64,000 bases of DNA, taken from assembly GCA_037893225.1 (NCBI GenBank), contig JAZGUH010000058.1, forward strand, positions 1,054,001 to 1,118,000. The letters run 5' to 3'. Below the pieces are notes generated by a model. It was given only the letters and a program-made list of their open reading frames with translations, was not told where the DNA came from and ran no database searches. Of this stretch, positions 46,701 to 58,700 are shown piece by piece. The translations under genes were made by a program, and so were the position numbers. Each line of letters begins with the position of its first letter. The stretch's first letter is position 1. This DNA is from Hippasteria phrygiana (lineage: Eukaryota > Echinodermata > Asteroidea > Valvatida > Goniasteridae).

Positions 46701-49700
46701 CAATTGCAGGGAAGCCTTCATGACCAAAAACTAATTTGATCTCACTGATTTAATCCGACATGATTTGATTTGTTTCAAACACAGGAAGGTCTGAGTCTCA
46801 TCAAGGGAACGATGAATGTGGCATGTGGAGACGACCTGCACATCTTCGTTATCCTCGGTGCATCGGTCAGTAGACAGTTCATTCCATTCCATTCCATTCC
46901 ATTCCAATTGACTTTTTTAAAGCTGTTATGTGTGTGCTTTTGCTGCAAGGTGTATTTTGCTGCAACCCCTTGAACGGACTTGCTTATTTTGTTGGCATTA
47001 GTTGCGAGGTTTCCAGTGAGACATTCCACACAAAAAATGACAGATGATACCTGTACACGTATGTAAGTAACCAATTTAATAAGTTTTAAACTTTGAATTA
47101 AGGTGCTACTAATTTCAGCAGTGTCTTTGCACATAGCACATAATAAAAAGTGGGTCCAGGAAATCAATTAAATTGTAATTTTCAGTCGGAGCATGGACAT
47201 ACATGTATAGCAGCTTAAAAGAAGATAAAAATTGCCTCCCCGATGTGGTGTTTAGCACAGTATGGCATTGAGTATGCTCATTTTGTCTGAGAGCCGTTGT
47301 TAAAAATTCACAGGCTTACATGTACTTGGATGGGACTCGAACCCACAACCTCCTGCTCTTGACCACTCCACCCCTAAGCTTGTTGATGTTATTCTGGCTG
47401 ACTTTTGAACCCAATGCAGCAACAAGTACCGCACAGTCATGTATTATTTTCAATTATTAGCATTGGAATCAGATACATGTATGCTATATTTTTGACTGAC
47501 TTGGTACGATGTAACAGTGCAAATTTATACACGTACACAGTAGTATGCACTGTCAATATGTATATTTTTTACAACCGAACACAAATTTTGATTCTAGAAG
47601 GTAATAGAACCAGATTAGATTTGCTGTTTTGAAAATGCCCATTAGGTCAAGTAAAGCAGAGAGAGAGAAACAAAAACATGTGACACATAATGATGTCATG
47701 ACGTCACTCTAAGGTGCACAATTTCAGCTTGTGGTCTATGTTTGTGTTAAGTTTGATTAAGATCTTAGGTTGTTAAGTGACCAAAAGGCCGCTCATAAAA
47801 TTTGTGTACAAAGTCTATGGGATTTAAGATTTACTAAAATAAGAAGTGGAAGAGGTAGAAGAAAAAAAATCGGAACCAAAACAAAGCCTTTACCGACTTG
47901 TTGTCGGAAAAGCCAAAAAACGCCTTATACTAAAGGAAATAAATTTACTTCAGTTGATCTTTTTTTTTTTGACTCTACCATCTTGAAATAAAACATTCTG
48001 GTGACACTTTATAGAAAAATGCATGATGTTAAAGATGCTTTTTTGCCTGAGCTGTTTGTACAGAATTCCTTTCCATCCATTAGAGCAGCGAAGAAGAATG
48101 TGTGACCACTTCGTCAGCTGCACAATTTGCCTAAACATCCTGCAGGACATAAACAGGTTTTTTTCTCTCTATCATGTCTATGGTTTATCCAAACCAAACC
48201 ACTGAAAATATATATATTTTCAAGGAAATCAATTTATTTACCATGAATTGGTTCAGTGTATGCATGGATTGTGTATGTGGTCCTCTTTTGAAGTTGATTT
48301 CTGTTTGAACATTCAAGAGAGAAGTTCATTCTGTCTATTTTGCAAATTTGTCATGTCTGTAAAACCTTTTTATTTTAATTTCAGGGTGACCTTGCAAAGA
48401 AGAAGATCTACCCCACCTTATGGTGAGTTCATGAGAAATTAAGCTCTGAAAGCTGAATTTGTTTTTATTTGCACCGACAGCTGGTGTAAGACTTAAAAGT
48501 ATGATATATACATGCTTATAATCATTGATGGTAAAACAAATTTATTTCATTCTGAAAGCTATAGTGTAAAAAGGTACCAATACCAATCCTGAGAAACATT
48601 TCCATCTGAAATGCTGTCATCAAAGTTTTACTTGACCTCAAAAAAATGTTGTGGCTCAAATATTTTGATTTCAACTGTACGTGTGTGAATGTACAATGTG
48701 CCGTGCACAAAATTCATTTAGTTACATGTACATGTACATGTATGTCTAATGTATACAGCGGTCCAACAGTCATGAAAACAACTTTTGGAATTTAAAGCTG
48801 TCATGGAAAGTCATTGGTTTTTGTTACTTTACAAGGAGGCGTGGATAAATGACATTTCAAGAAAGAAAAAGCCCAAAAGTCCTTGAATCTCACACAACCA
48901 ATGCCACCTGAATACACGTGGTCAGTGTATTGTCTGTACTTACAGACTCTTAATATGTAAAAAATTACTTAAGAATTGGTTATGGAAACACTCATTCTTT
49001 TCCTGGAAAGTCATAGAAAAGTCAGGAAATTTGATTTCTGTGGGAACCCCGACCGTATATACAATGATCTATTCATTTCATACTCATAGTCAACTATTGT
49101 TTTTAGTGTTAGTTTACATGTAAATTATGATAAAGTTGCATTCTATTGTTTGTGTATATCTCAGGTGGTTGTATAGGGATGGGCTTCTTCCCAAGAAGAC
49201 GATGTTTGTTGGGTTTGCCCGATCCGTTCTGTCCATTGGTGACATCAAGACGAGAACGTCTGAATACCTCAAGGTACAAATGTACATATACATGTACATT
49301 GGCATCATCTTGACATGCATGTTCTATAATAATAATAACCGGCATTTAAGAACGCTCAACATAGTAAACTATATCACAGCGCTTACAATATTATTACCCC
49401 TGCTCACCGGGCCCATTAATCATTCCTGAAGCATTCTCAACTCCCTGAGGAGTATACAGCCCCGGCTGCAAGTTAAGTGCAAATGGGCTAATCAAACACA
49501 TACATGTAACCATCACTGCCCTCACAGGTACCCAATTTACTCCTGGGTAGAGAGAAGCAACTTGTGACAAAGTGCCTTGCTCAAGGACACACACACACAC
49601 CATGACCCCCAGCCGTTTTCGAACCCACAATCTGCAGTATCACTGAAATCTTGAGTTCGGTACACTAAGCCACGAGGCCACAGCACTGGAATATACCAGA

Positions 49701-52700
49701 ATGGACTACCAGCTTGAATTGAGTCTTAATAATTAGCATTGTTGATTGAAAGATGCAGTTTTTGGATGCAGTCTTCTGACAATGGTTTTAGACAATGGTT
49801 TTAGAGAATCGATGACAGGCTTGTATCCAAGTTTAGGCAAAACCATGTACTGCTACATGTACCAAGGGGGAGATAGATGGGAGCAAGTGCCAGCAGAGAA
49901 CTGACCTACATGTATGACCGTTCATGAGCATTAGCCAATCATAGTGTCTGTTGAATATCACGTGACATTCTAAATCTTAGTCGGAAAAGAACTTGCGAAC
50001 ATGTGCAGTACTACGCGAACACACGTCATAACGTCTCCAAAACAAAAATCTAAAACAACTTTGGTTAGTTATGTGCAGCAAATAGTTTATGAGCATTTGT
50101 CTATAGATGCTGTCCACTGTTTAATGCTGTTGTTATATTTTCCTTGTCAAATCAGCTGAAAGACGGCGAAGCAGAGAAACTGAAGAAGTTCTTTGATGCT
50201 AACCGCTACGTGAAGGGCTCTTACACCGACGACTCAGCCTTTGAGAATCTCAATGAGGTTCTGACGGGACTAGAAGGAGGTGCCAAGGCCAACAGGATCT
50301 TCTACTTGGCTCTACCTCCCAACGTCTTCAAGGATGTCAGTAAACACATTAAGACACACTGCATGTCCAGCAAGTAAGTTGTTTGAGCTCAAGCTTTGAA
50401 TTGAATTACCGGTTTTTCAAAATGGTTTGTTTGACAATTAAATATTCACAGAAGTTAAAGTAGAATAATGCTCTACGTGATTCTGAAACAAGAAACTTGA
50501 TTTTTTGAAACTTGATTTTTGATGTAAACAAATTATTTGCGTGATTTAATTGAATTCATTTGCTGTTGTCAAACTTTGAATTTCTGCAGGGGCTGGTCCC
50601 GTATGATTGTGGAGAAGCCATTTGGTCGTGACTTAGAGTCGTCCAATGACCTGTCCAATCACCTGAAGGGATTGTTTTCCGAGGATCAGCTGTATCGCAT
50701 CGACCACTACCTGGGCAAAGAGATGGTGCAGAATATCATGATACTCAGGTTGGTTTTCATTGCTGAATTTTTGATTGCGAGGAAGAATGTACCAAGCTTT
50801 AATATTCGGAACCGGACTACAAATCTGTAGTGTTCTCTGATTGGCTGCTTGTTTCCTGATGAGAAATATCTTAGAGTTGACACAGGTCTAATTAGGGGCT
50901 GATAATATGCCCTTTGAAAACCTGTGATTATTCATTAATCACCACATTGGAATATTAAAAAAAAATAGCAAATTGTCCGTCATTCAGTTCACCCTTGAAA
51001 AAATCAAAGGTCAGGTCTTGCATAATATGTGTGAGACGAAACAATAAAATATGTGGAAAGTCGCACCATGGCATTCTGAGTTACAAGCAGAACAAAAACA
51101 AATTCACTGGTAAGTTGATTTTATAATTTTAAATTTATTTTGTTACAAAAACCCCTTTTCTATCACATACGAAAGTTTTTAAACCTTGACCTTTTTTTCT
51201 TGCAGTGAGGTTATGGTGTGCACCGTTTACAATCTTTTATCTTTATTTTCTCAAAAGAAGGCTCCAAGACACTGACAACTTCAAAAGGTTATAGCAGGGC
51301 GTAGGAATGAGCTGAATACATTAACCAAGGGCTTTGGCTTGAAATAAAACATGAGTCTATGGGAAGTGGCTGCAGCCGCTACCATAGATATGTAACATCC
51401 AGCCGTAGCCAAGTAATTCATGCACGGCCTTAAGCTCATAACCAGTTCAGGAAATACAGTTTTTATGTTTTCTACTTTGCACGTGTCTCATGGGGCCAGT
51501 TAATTAGTATTTAGAAAAAGGTCTTATCAATTTTTTTTCATGAAGATTGTTCGGCGTAGATTTTTTCAAATGTTTTTCTTGTCATTATACCACCAAAGAT
51601 TTTTTTTTATTGGCTTGACATTCATCTGTTTCATTTTTGATTTGGTAATCATGTTCAACAGTTTTTTATTTCATTTACTATAATTACATGGGCTGACAGG
51701 TTCGGTAACCGTTTGTTCGGTCCCGTCTGGAACCGCGATAGTATCGCCAGTGTGGTAATTACCTTCAAGGAACCAATCGGCACAGGGGGGCGTGGCGGAT
51801 ACTTCGATCAGTTCGGCATCATCCGGTAAGAAATTATAATTAATTCAAGCCATATTTTGTCGTCGTCATGGTTAGACTGTGTTTTTTTTACAACTTAAAT
51901 GAGATGTATTCACTCGTTATTCCATTGTGAATCGTGTAACAGCTGTCATGATTGATGGGATGTGTGTGGCCAATTAAGGAACAGTTTAAATTTTCTGAAA
52001 ACGTCATGTGGCTGTTCTGTATGCGTCTCTTGCATACGCCTGTAAACATTCGCAACTGTCGACCAGAACTGCATTGCTTACATACAATGGTTAAGAACAC
52101 GCTCTTTATAATACTTGGTGTGTTTATTTTGCGTAGCCTTGACCATATGATCAACAGTGTTGTGTTTTTGAAGCATGAAAATCAGTACAAACGCAGATAT
52201 TCAAGCGGCCGTGCTAATTAAAGCCGTACACTAAACTTTGAGCTTTAGGTTTGTGCAAAAACATGAATGCAGCAGGCTTCACTCTATACAGCGAGGTAAT
52301 ATTCCAGTAATTTAATAAATCTGTATGTGGTTACCATTCCCAAAATCAAAGAATAACATACATGTATATCGAAAAGAAAACATGGCAATTGTGTAAATTC
52401 TGCAGGTTATTCTGACAACTTGTTTGGATGCATGAGAACATTATATTGTAAATTGGCCAATAGTGTGTGTGTGAAAGAAATTTGTATGAGATTTTGGTAG
52501 GAATTAAATGTAACCACCCTTCCTCTGATGTCTGTTGTCTTTCAGGGACGTCATGCAGAACCATTTGTTCCAAATTCTGACATTGGTTGCCATGGAGAAG
52601 CCCACTAGTGCCAGTGCAGACGACATGCGTGATGAGAAGGTTGGCACGATTTGTTGCATTTTGCATGAAGCAAATAAGCCAGCCAAATTTTTAAAGATAC

Positions 52701-55700
52701 TTTACTAACGATTCAAGTTGACTAAGTTCTTCAGTAAAAAAAAAAAATGAATGCAGAAGGCTGCACTACTTTTCTTTGTGAAAAAAATCACAAATTTGGC
52801 CTGTTTTCTTTGAAGCTCATGAAAGCAATTTAAAAACACGAGTGTAGTTCAAAACTTGGCACTTGCCGCCGAAAGAAAGGTATTAGTTATCTTCTAACTA
52901 TGTATTGAAATAATGTCAATTTAAAAAACTTTTTAATTTTTGAGTGATTTGTCACGGCCCCGATGTCTAGACGAATCTGACCAAGCTTGTATAGGCAGGT
53001 GCCCATGATGGGAGCTATCCTTACCTGTACAGTAATGCGCCTATCAATTGCTTCCAACCCCCCCCCCCCCCCCCCCACCGAGGGACGCTATAGTTTTACT
53101 ATACCACGAGATAAAGCAGTCAATATTTGTTTTATAACACCTCTCCCACAGATTCTGCACAATTTAAGCTACCCAAAAGTAATGACAGCAAAACTCAAAT
53201 TCATTGATCAAATTAAACCTTCATAAAATTTAATTCAAAAATTCCACTGGAACAACAATGATTTGAGGCATGTATACAGAGAGTACATTCACTAGCCAGT
53301 ACATTGTCAGTTCTTAAGTTTGTTAGTACTGATATCCATCCAAATACATTTTGCAAGTTTCAGCAAACAAATCAGAAAAAAATCTGATATAGTACATTTT
53401 GTAGCTAGGTAAATGTCTTAAATACGGTAGGCTAAAAATGTTCATGCCTGAAACAGTCTTGGACTACTAAACTTCAACTAACCTTTAATATCCCAAAAAT
53501 GAATTGAAACAAAATCCACTCATAGTATTCATTGAACAAAGAGGCTGCAAAACAGCAGTCCTATTTTAGTTGTAAAAATTAACTACATGTATGCATCCAT
53601 GGAAATGTAGCCGCTGGTGATGAGGTTTGCTTTGGTGAACTGGTGAATTGGTCATGTCTCTCAAAATACATGTAAATAAGAGACTCTTGAGATGCTGTCA
53701 ACAATGGGAAAGACTGACCCTGCTGGTGTGTCTGCTGGGCTGAGAGTCCTGCTGGTTCGGTATGAGATGAGGATTCTCCGACAGTGGACTGTTTAGAGAA
53801 CAGCAGCTACACATGTAAAACAGCTCTCATATCATGTCCCATTTCTTGCTCTCACTGGTTCGGCTGTAATTCTTGATGCTCGTGTCAGAGTGATGTCCAG
53901 AAACAGTCATGATATCCCTAGATTTGAACCGAGCGTTGTCAAGAATTGTGACACTAGTAGCTTGTGATTGGTGTAAATCCTGCCACAATTGGCTTCGGTA
54001 GAAATTACCTTGAGTTTCTGGAAGAGAGTGTTCTTTTCAAGTGGTGCATTATACAATACCATGTGTCGTAGCTCGTGCAAGAGTTTTCTTTTGGTCTTTG
54101 TCAAAGAAATTTACAGTTGGGATGCAGCTTCTGATGAGTGTACAGGAGAAATGTGTTCACATGACAGCGGTGGTGTCCTGGCACTTCATACATCACACCT
54201 GCTTGGCTCTTGTCACTGTCATTTTCCCAGTTATTTTTTGTAAAGTGGACGCGTTTTGTGATATAACAAAGCCCATTGGAATCGGTGTGTATTTTAAAGT
54301 CCGTCTTTTTCATGTCCCTGACATTTTTCATGCCTTGATTGAAGAAGTAAATCACAATGTCTATGAACACCTTGTTCTGAAAACTAGCTGGTGTTGAGAT
54401 ATCTGTTGCTGGCGAAGAATTTATTTTGTCCATATCCTCTGCAGTAATAGGGTTTTTATGTTCCATATCCTTTTCTAATTCTCTTCAAGTGAACAAGGAC
54501 CGCTTTAAAACACCTATTCGCTCGCTCAAATGCTTGATCATTAACAATGTCGACTGGATTGCTTTCTCGGTCTTAAAATGTTTCTGCAAACCATGTCTGA
54601 TGGACTGCGTGCTCTTCTTGCTGTACTGACGTACCTCCATGTAAAACCTCCGCAAAAAGTTATCGAGTCCCGTGCTGTTCATTTGCTCAACCGCCGACAA
54701 TGTCGTGTTTCTGTCCTTGCAGTTACTTTAAAAAATGTTCATGTATGATATCTCACACTTTTCTTAGTGTTCTTTGAGTCAGTGGAATCAAGTAATTCTG
54801 TCAATTCCTTGTCTGTTACAAGGGCAAATCAATGTTCTGTGCAGTCCATTTTGTCAAGCGGTATAGAAATGTAGTGACAACATACGTACAATTTGCATTT
54901 TGAAAAGGACACCTGATATTTGCAACTTTGTTCCTTTTTTACTCGATTATACTTGTAGTAAGTAACCTTGTTCAACGGGTTCGAGATTGATAGAAGCATG
55001 GTTTACATTATGTGCTGTAACACATGTCTGGGTTTCATTGCTACCGGTATAGTTCTGTGTTGCTATGGGTTTGTACTTTTTCAGAACGAGGCTGCATAGT
55101 ATAGTCTTTTTGGAGAGCTGGTAAAAAAAATAGTAAAAATAGCAAGTGTCAATCAAGACACAGAATCTATGGGTGAGGTGTTATAATGCGAACTATGTTT
55201 ACTCTCAGTTTAAAGCACAATATCCCCCCCCCCCCCAGCAACTGCTGTTTTCCTTTTTTTTTTTTTTTCTGAATTTTTAAATAATATATTGCAAGGGTTT
55301 ATCAGATCTAAACATTTTCAAATTTCAACAGCAATTTCAGTGGAAAAATCATTGCTACAGGTTGTTACTCGGAATGCCATGGAGTGACTCACAGCTAATC
55401 TCAGTACACCACGTCACATTTTTGTTTTTTGTGGGTTTTTTTTATAGGTGAAAGTCAGCAAGTGTATCCCACCGCTGAAGTTGGAGGATATGGTCCTGGG
55501 CCAGTACGTCGGTAATACAGATGGCGACGGGGAGGCTAAAGAGGGATACTTGGAAGATCCCACTGTACCTAGAGGGTCCGTCACACCCACGTTCGCTTCA
55601 GCTGTCTTCAGGATCAATAATGAACGATGGGATGGTGAGTAGAACACTGGTAGATTAATGGCATGAAGAAGTGGTTAAGCAAGTTTGGCGGTCGTGTTTT

Positions 55701-58700
55701 GGCGGCCGCGTTTTGGCGGCCCCGGTTTGGTGGCCCCGGTTTGGCGGCCCCGGTTTGGCGGCCCCGGTTTGGCGGCCCCGGTTTGGCGGCCCCGGTTTGG
55801 CGGCCCCGGTTTGGCGGCCCCGGTTTGGCGGCCCCGGTTTGGCGGCCCCGGTTTGGCGGCCCCGGTTTGGCGGCCCCGGTTTGGCGGCCCCGGTTTGGCG
55901 GCCCCGGTTTGGCGGCCCCGGTTTGGCGGCCCCGGTTTGGCGGCCCCGGTTTGGCGGCCCCGGTTTGGCGGCCCCGGTTTGGCGGCCCCGGTTTGGCGGC
56001 CCCGGTTTGGCGGCCCCGGTTTGGCGGCCCCGGTTTGGCGGCCCCGGTTTGGCGGCCCCGGTTTGGCGGCCCCGGTTTGGCGGCCCCGGTTTGGCGGCCC
56101 CGGTTTGGCGGCCCCGGTTTGGCGGCCCCGGTTTGGCGGCCCCGGTTTGGCGGCCACGGTTTGGCGGCCACGGTTTGGCGGCCACGGTTTGGCGGCCACG
56201 GTTTGGCGGCCACGGTTTGGCGGCCACGGTTTGGCGGCCACGGTTTGGCGGCCACGGTTTGGCGGCCACGGTTTGGCGGCCACGGTTTGGCGGCCACGGT
56301 TTGGCGGCCACGGTTTGGCGGCCACGGTTTGGCGGCCACGGTTTGGCGGCCACGGTTTGGCAATATAAACTCTCAAGTTTAAACTCACTATGTGACATAG
56401 AGGCACAAAATGTACTGCTACATTCTGAGACACTAAACTAAGCAGTTGACCTATTGCCGTTCATAAGCATTGGCCAGTCATAGCATTTATTTGATATCTT
56501 GGATAAACAAAAAACTTGCAAACATGTGTAAGCAACTGCATGCGTATCTCGTTCCTTGAAATGTAATATGCGATTGCACATCAAATGCAGATGTGATTCA
56601 ACTCCATGCATCGTAAACAGTATGAGAACTTGTCTCGGACAACTTCGGCCAGTAATGTGTAGCAAACGCTTCATGAGCACATGTATACACTACATGTATA
56701 TTGCATATGCTCGAAATAGGCAAAGTTGTCCAAGAACTCGCAAACAGAGATTGATAAGTGGGGCTAATGGTGGGGTATGCAACATGGTTGTGCCTTCAAT
56801 TATCTCTAAAGTGAACAAAGTTTCGTCAAACAATCCACAATTTTTTTCTTTAATAGATTGGTTCCTTTCCTTACTTTTTTGGCGGAGGGGGTATGGCTCC
56901 CATTGATCCTGCCTCGATCCACCCTGGTCATAATTTGAGTCAAATGCAATTCCAACTACAATTTGGTTGTCGGATCCAGTTTAAACTCGCACAAGTTTGA
57001 CAGTATGTTGTTTTTTTCCTACGCAGGTGTTCCGTTCATACTGAAATGTGGCAAAGCACTCAACGAACGCAAGGCCGAGGTTCGAATCCAGTTCAAGGAC
57101 GTTCCCGGCGACATCTTTGCTGGCGACTGCAAGCGTAATGAGCTTGTGATTCGTGTACAGCCCAACGAAGCCGTGTACGCCAAGATGATGACTAAATCCC
57201 CAGGGATGTCTTTCACTCCTAAAGAGACCGAGTTGGATCTCACCTACGGAGCCCGATACAAAGTAATTATTAAAGATCTATCTCAAGTCTATTTCCTTTC
57301 AGTTACAGCTTGGAATCTTGATTAATTTTGGAAAGAAACAAAGAGCTAATCATATGGAACAATAATTCATTTGTATGGATTTTCATAGTGAACAAAGGCG
57401 GGGATTTTCCCCTCCCCCAGTTGCACCCATTGCCCCCCCCCCCCTAAGAAATTCTGAAACATATAAAAAATAAGCAAGTTTTTGACAATTTTTGGTATTT
57501 TTTCTCCCAAAACTTGAGCCTTTTCCCCCTAATTCCCCCGCCTCCTAGAAAGAAAAAAAATGCTAGCGCCGATAAGGTGGTTTTTCACATGATTTCTATG
57601 GTTTGTGTAGGATGTGAAGATGCCCGATGCCTATGAGCGCCTTATCCTGGATGTGTTCTGTGGTAGTCAGATCCACTTTGTGCGCAGGTGAGCAATGTCA
57701 AATGCATTTAGAAGCTATAGGTTCCAATGGACCACATTTTGGGGGTGCGTTCAATAGTGCAATACTGCTGCGACGAGGGGAGCCTCGGGTATTGTGGGTC
57801 CCATACTGCCAATTGAACAACTGCTTATCACACTGGTAAGTAACGTTAACAAACATGGCGACCGCGGCAAACGCAGTGAAAGGAAAGCGCTCCTTTCATC
57901 CCAAGTTACAGATTTGTAAATTATCTCTGCGATAGATTGCAAACCTATTAACCCTTTGCATGCTATGGGCGTAAATTTGCGCCCGCAACGTTTATTCCCT
58001 CACTGCTATGGGCGCAAATTAGCGCCCAATACGAGTGTCTATTTATTATGCATACAATCGGGCTTGTTTTGACCCCTGACCTCCATCCGGGTACTGTTTG
58101 CACACTTCGACATATGGAAGCCATTTTACACACGAAACAACGATACATTTTCTGGAAAATTTGTTGTATTTTCATGGTTTTACCGTGTCACTAATCAGCG
58201 TAAAACAAAGGGCTGTAACCATGGACACTGCTGCAGCGTTTAGGGAGATTTTTGCTGATTCGGACTCCGGAGAATCGGAGTTTGAGGACATTTCGGGAGA
58301 CGATAGTGATGATGCTTCAGCTATGTCAATTGACAACGTGGCCGATATGCAAGACGTGGCCGAGTCCGACGACGACTTCGTTCCTCTGCCGCCAGGAGGG
58401 GTCCAAGGAGGGGTCCAAGGAGGGGTCCAAGGAGGAGCCGTCCAAGGAGGTGGGGATGCTTTTCGCCAGGCTTTACCAAGGTCCTATGATCATAATTGGC
58501 GGCGATGATGATACTGAACCAACTGAATACGGGATATTTTCCCACTACTTTGACGGTGAAGTTTTGGATTTGCTGGTCACCGAAACAAACAGGTATGGTG
58601 CTACAACATTAGCAAATAAAGGAGGAATGGATGGGCTGCGCGCTCATTCTAGGCTGCGGAAATGGAAGGATGTTGATGTGGCGGAAATGAAAGCTTTCCT

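Larger units (their letters stand above)
37644..46784 (+). other. G6PD intron 1 (9.1 kb)
   Basis: Holds MITEs of family F, simple repeats, the periodic-motif element at 42940-44105, and the DUF3504-like piece at 45572-45857. TACATGTA words are very common. First introns of housekeeping genes often carry regulatory DNA, but I cannot point to any here. Confidence 0.8.

Noticed and set aside
55683..56362. CRISPR-like array
   Set aside because: Units are directly adjacent with no spacers, and the context is a spliced eukaryotic gene.
55614..56441. Six overlapping ORFs of 227-256 codons
   Set aside because: All are translations of one stop-free 14-mer in a G6PD intron.
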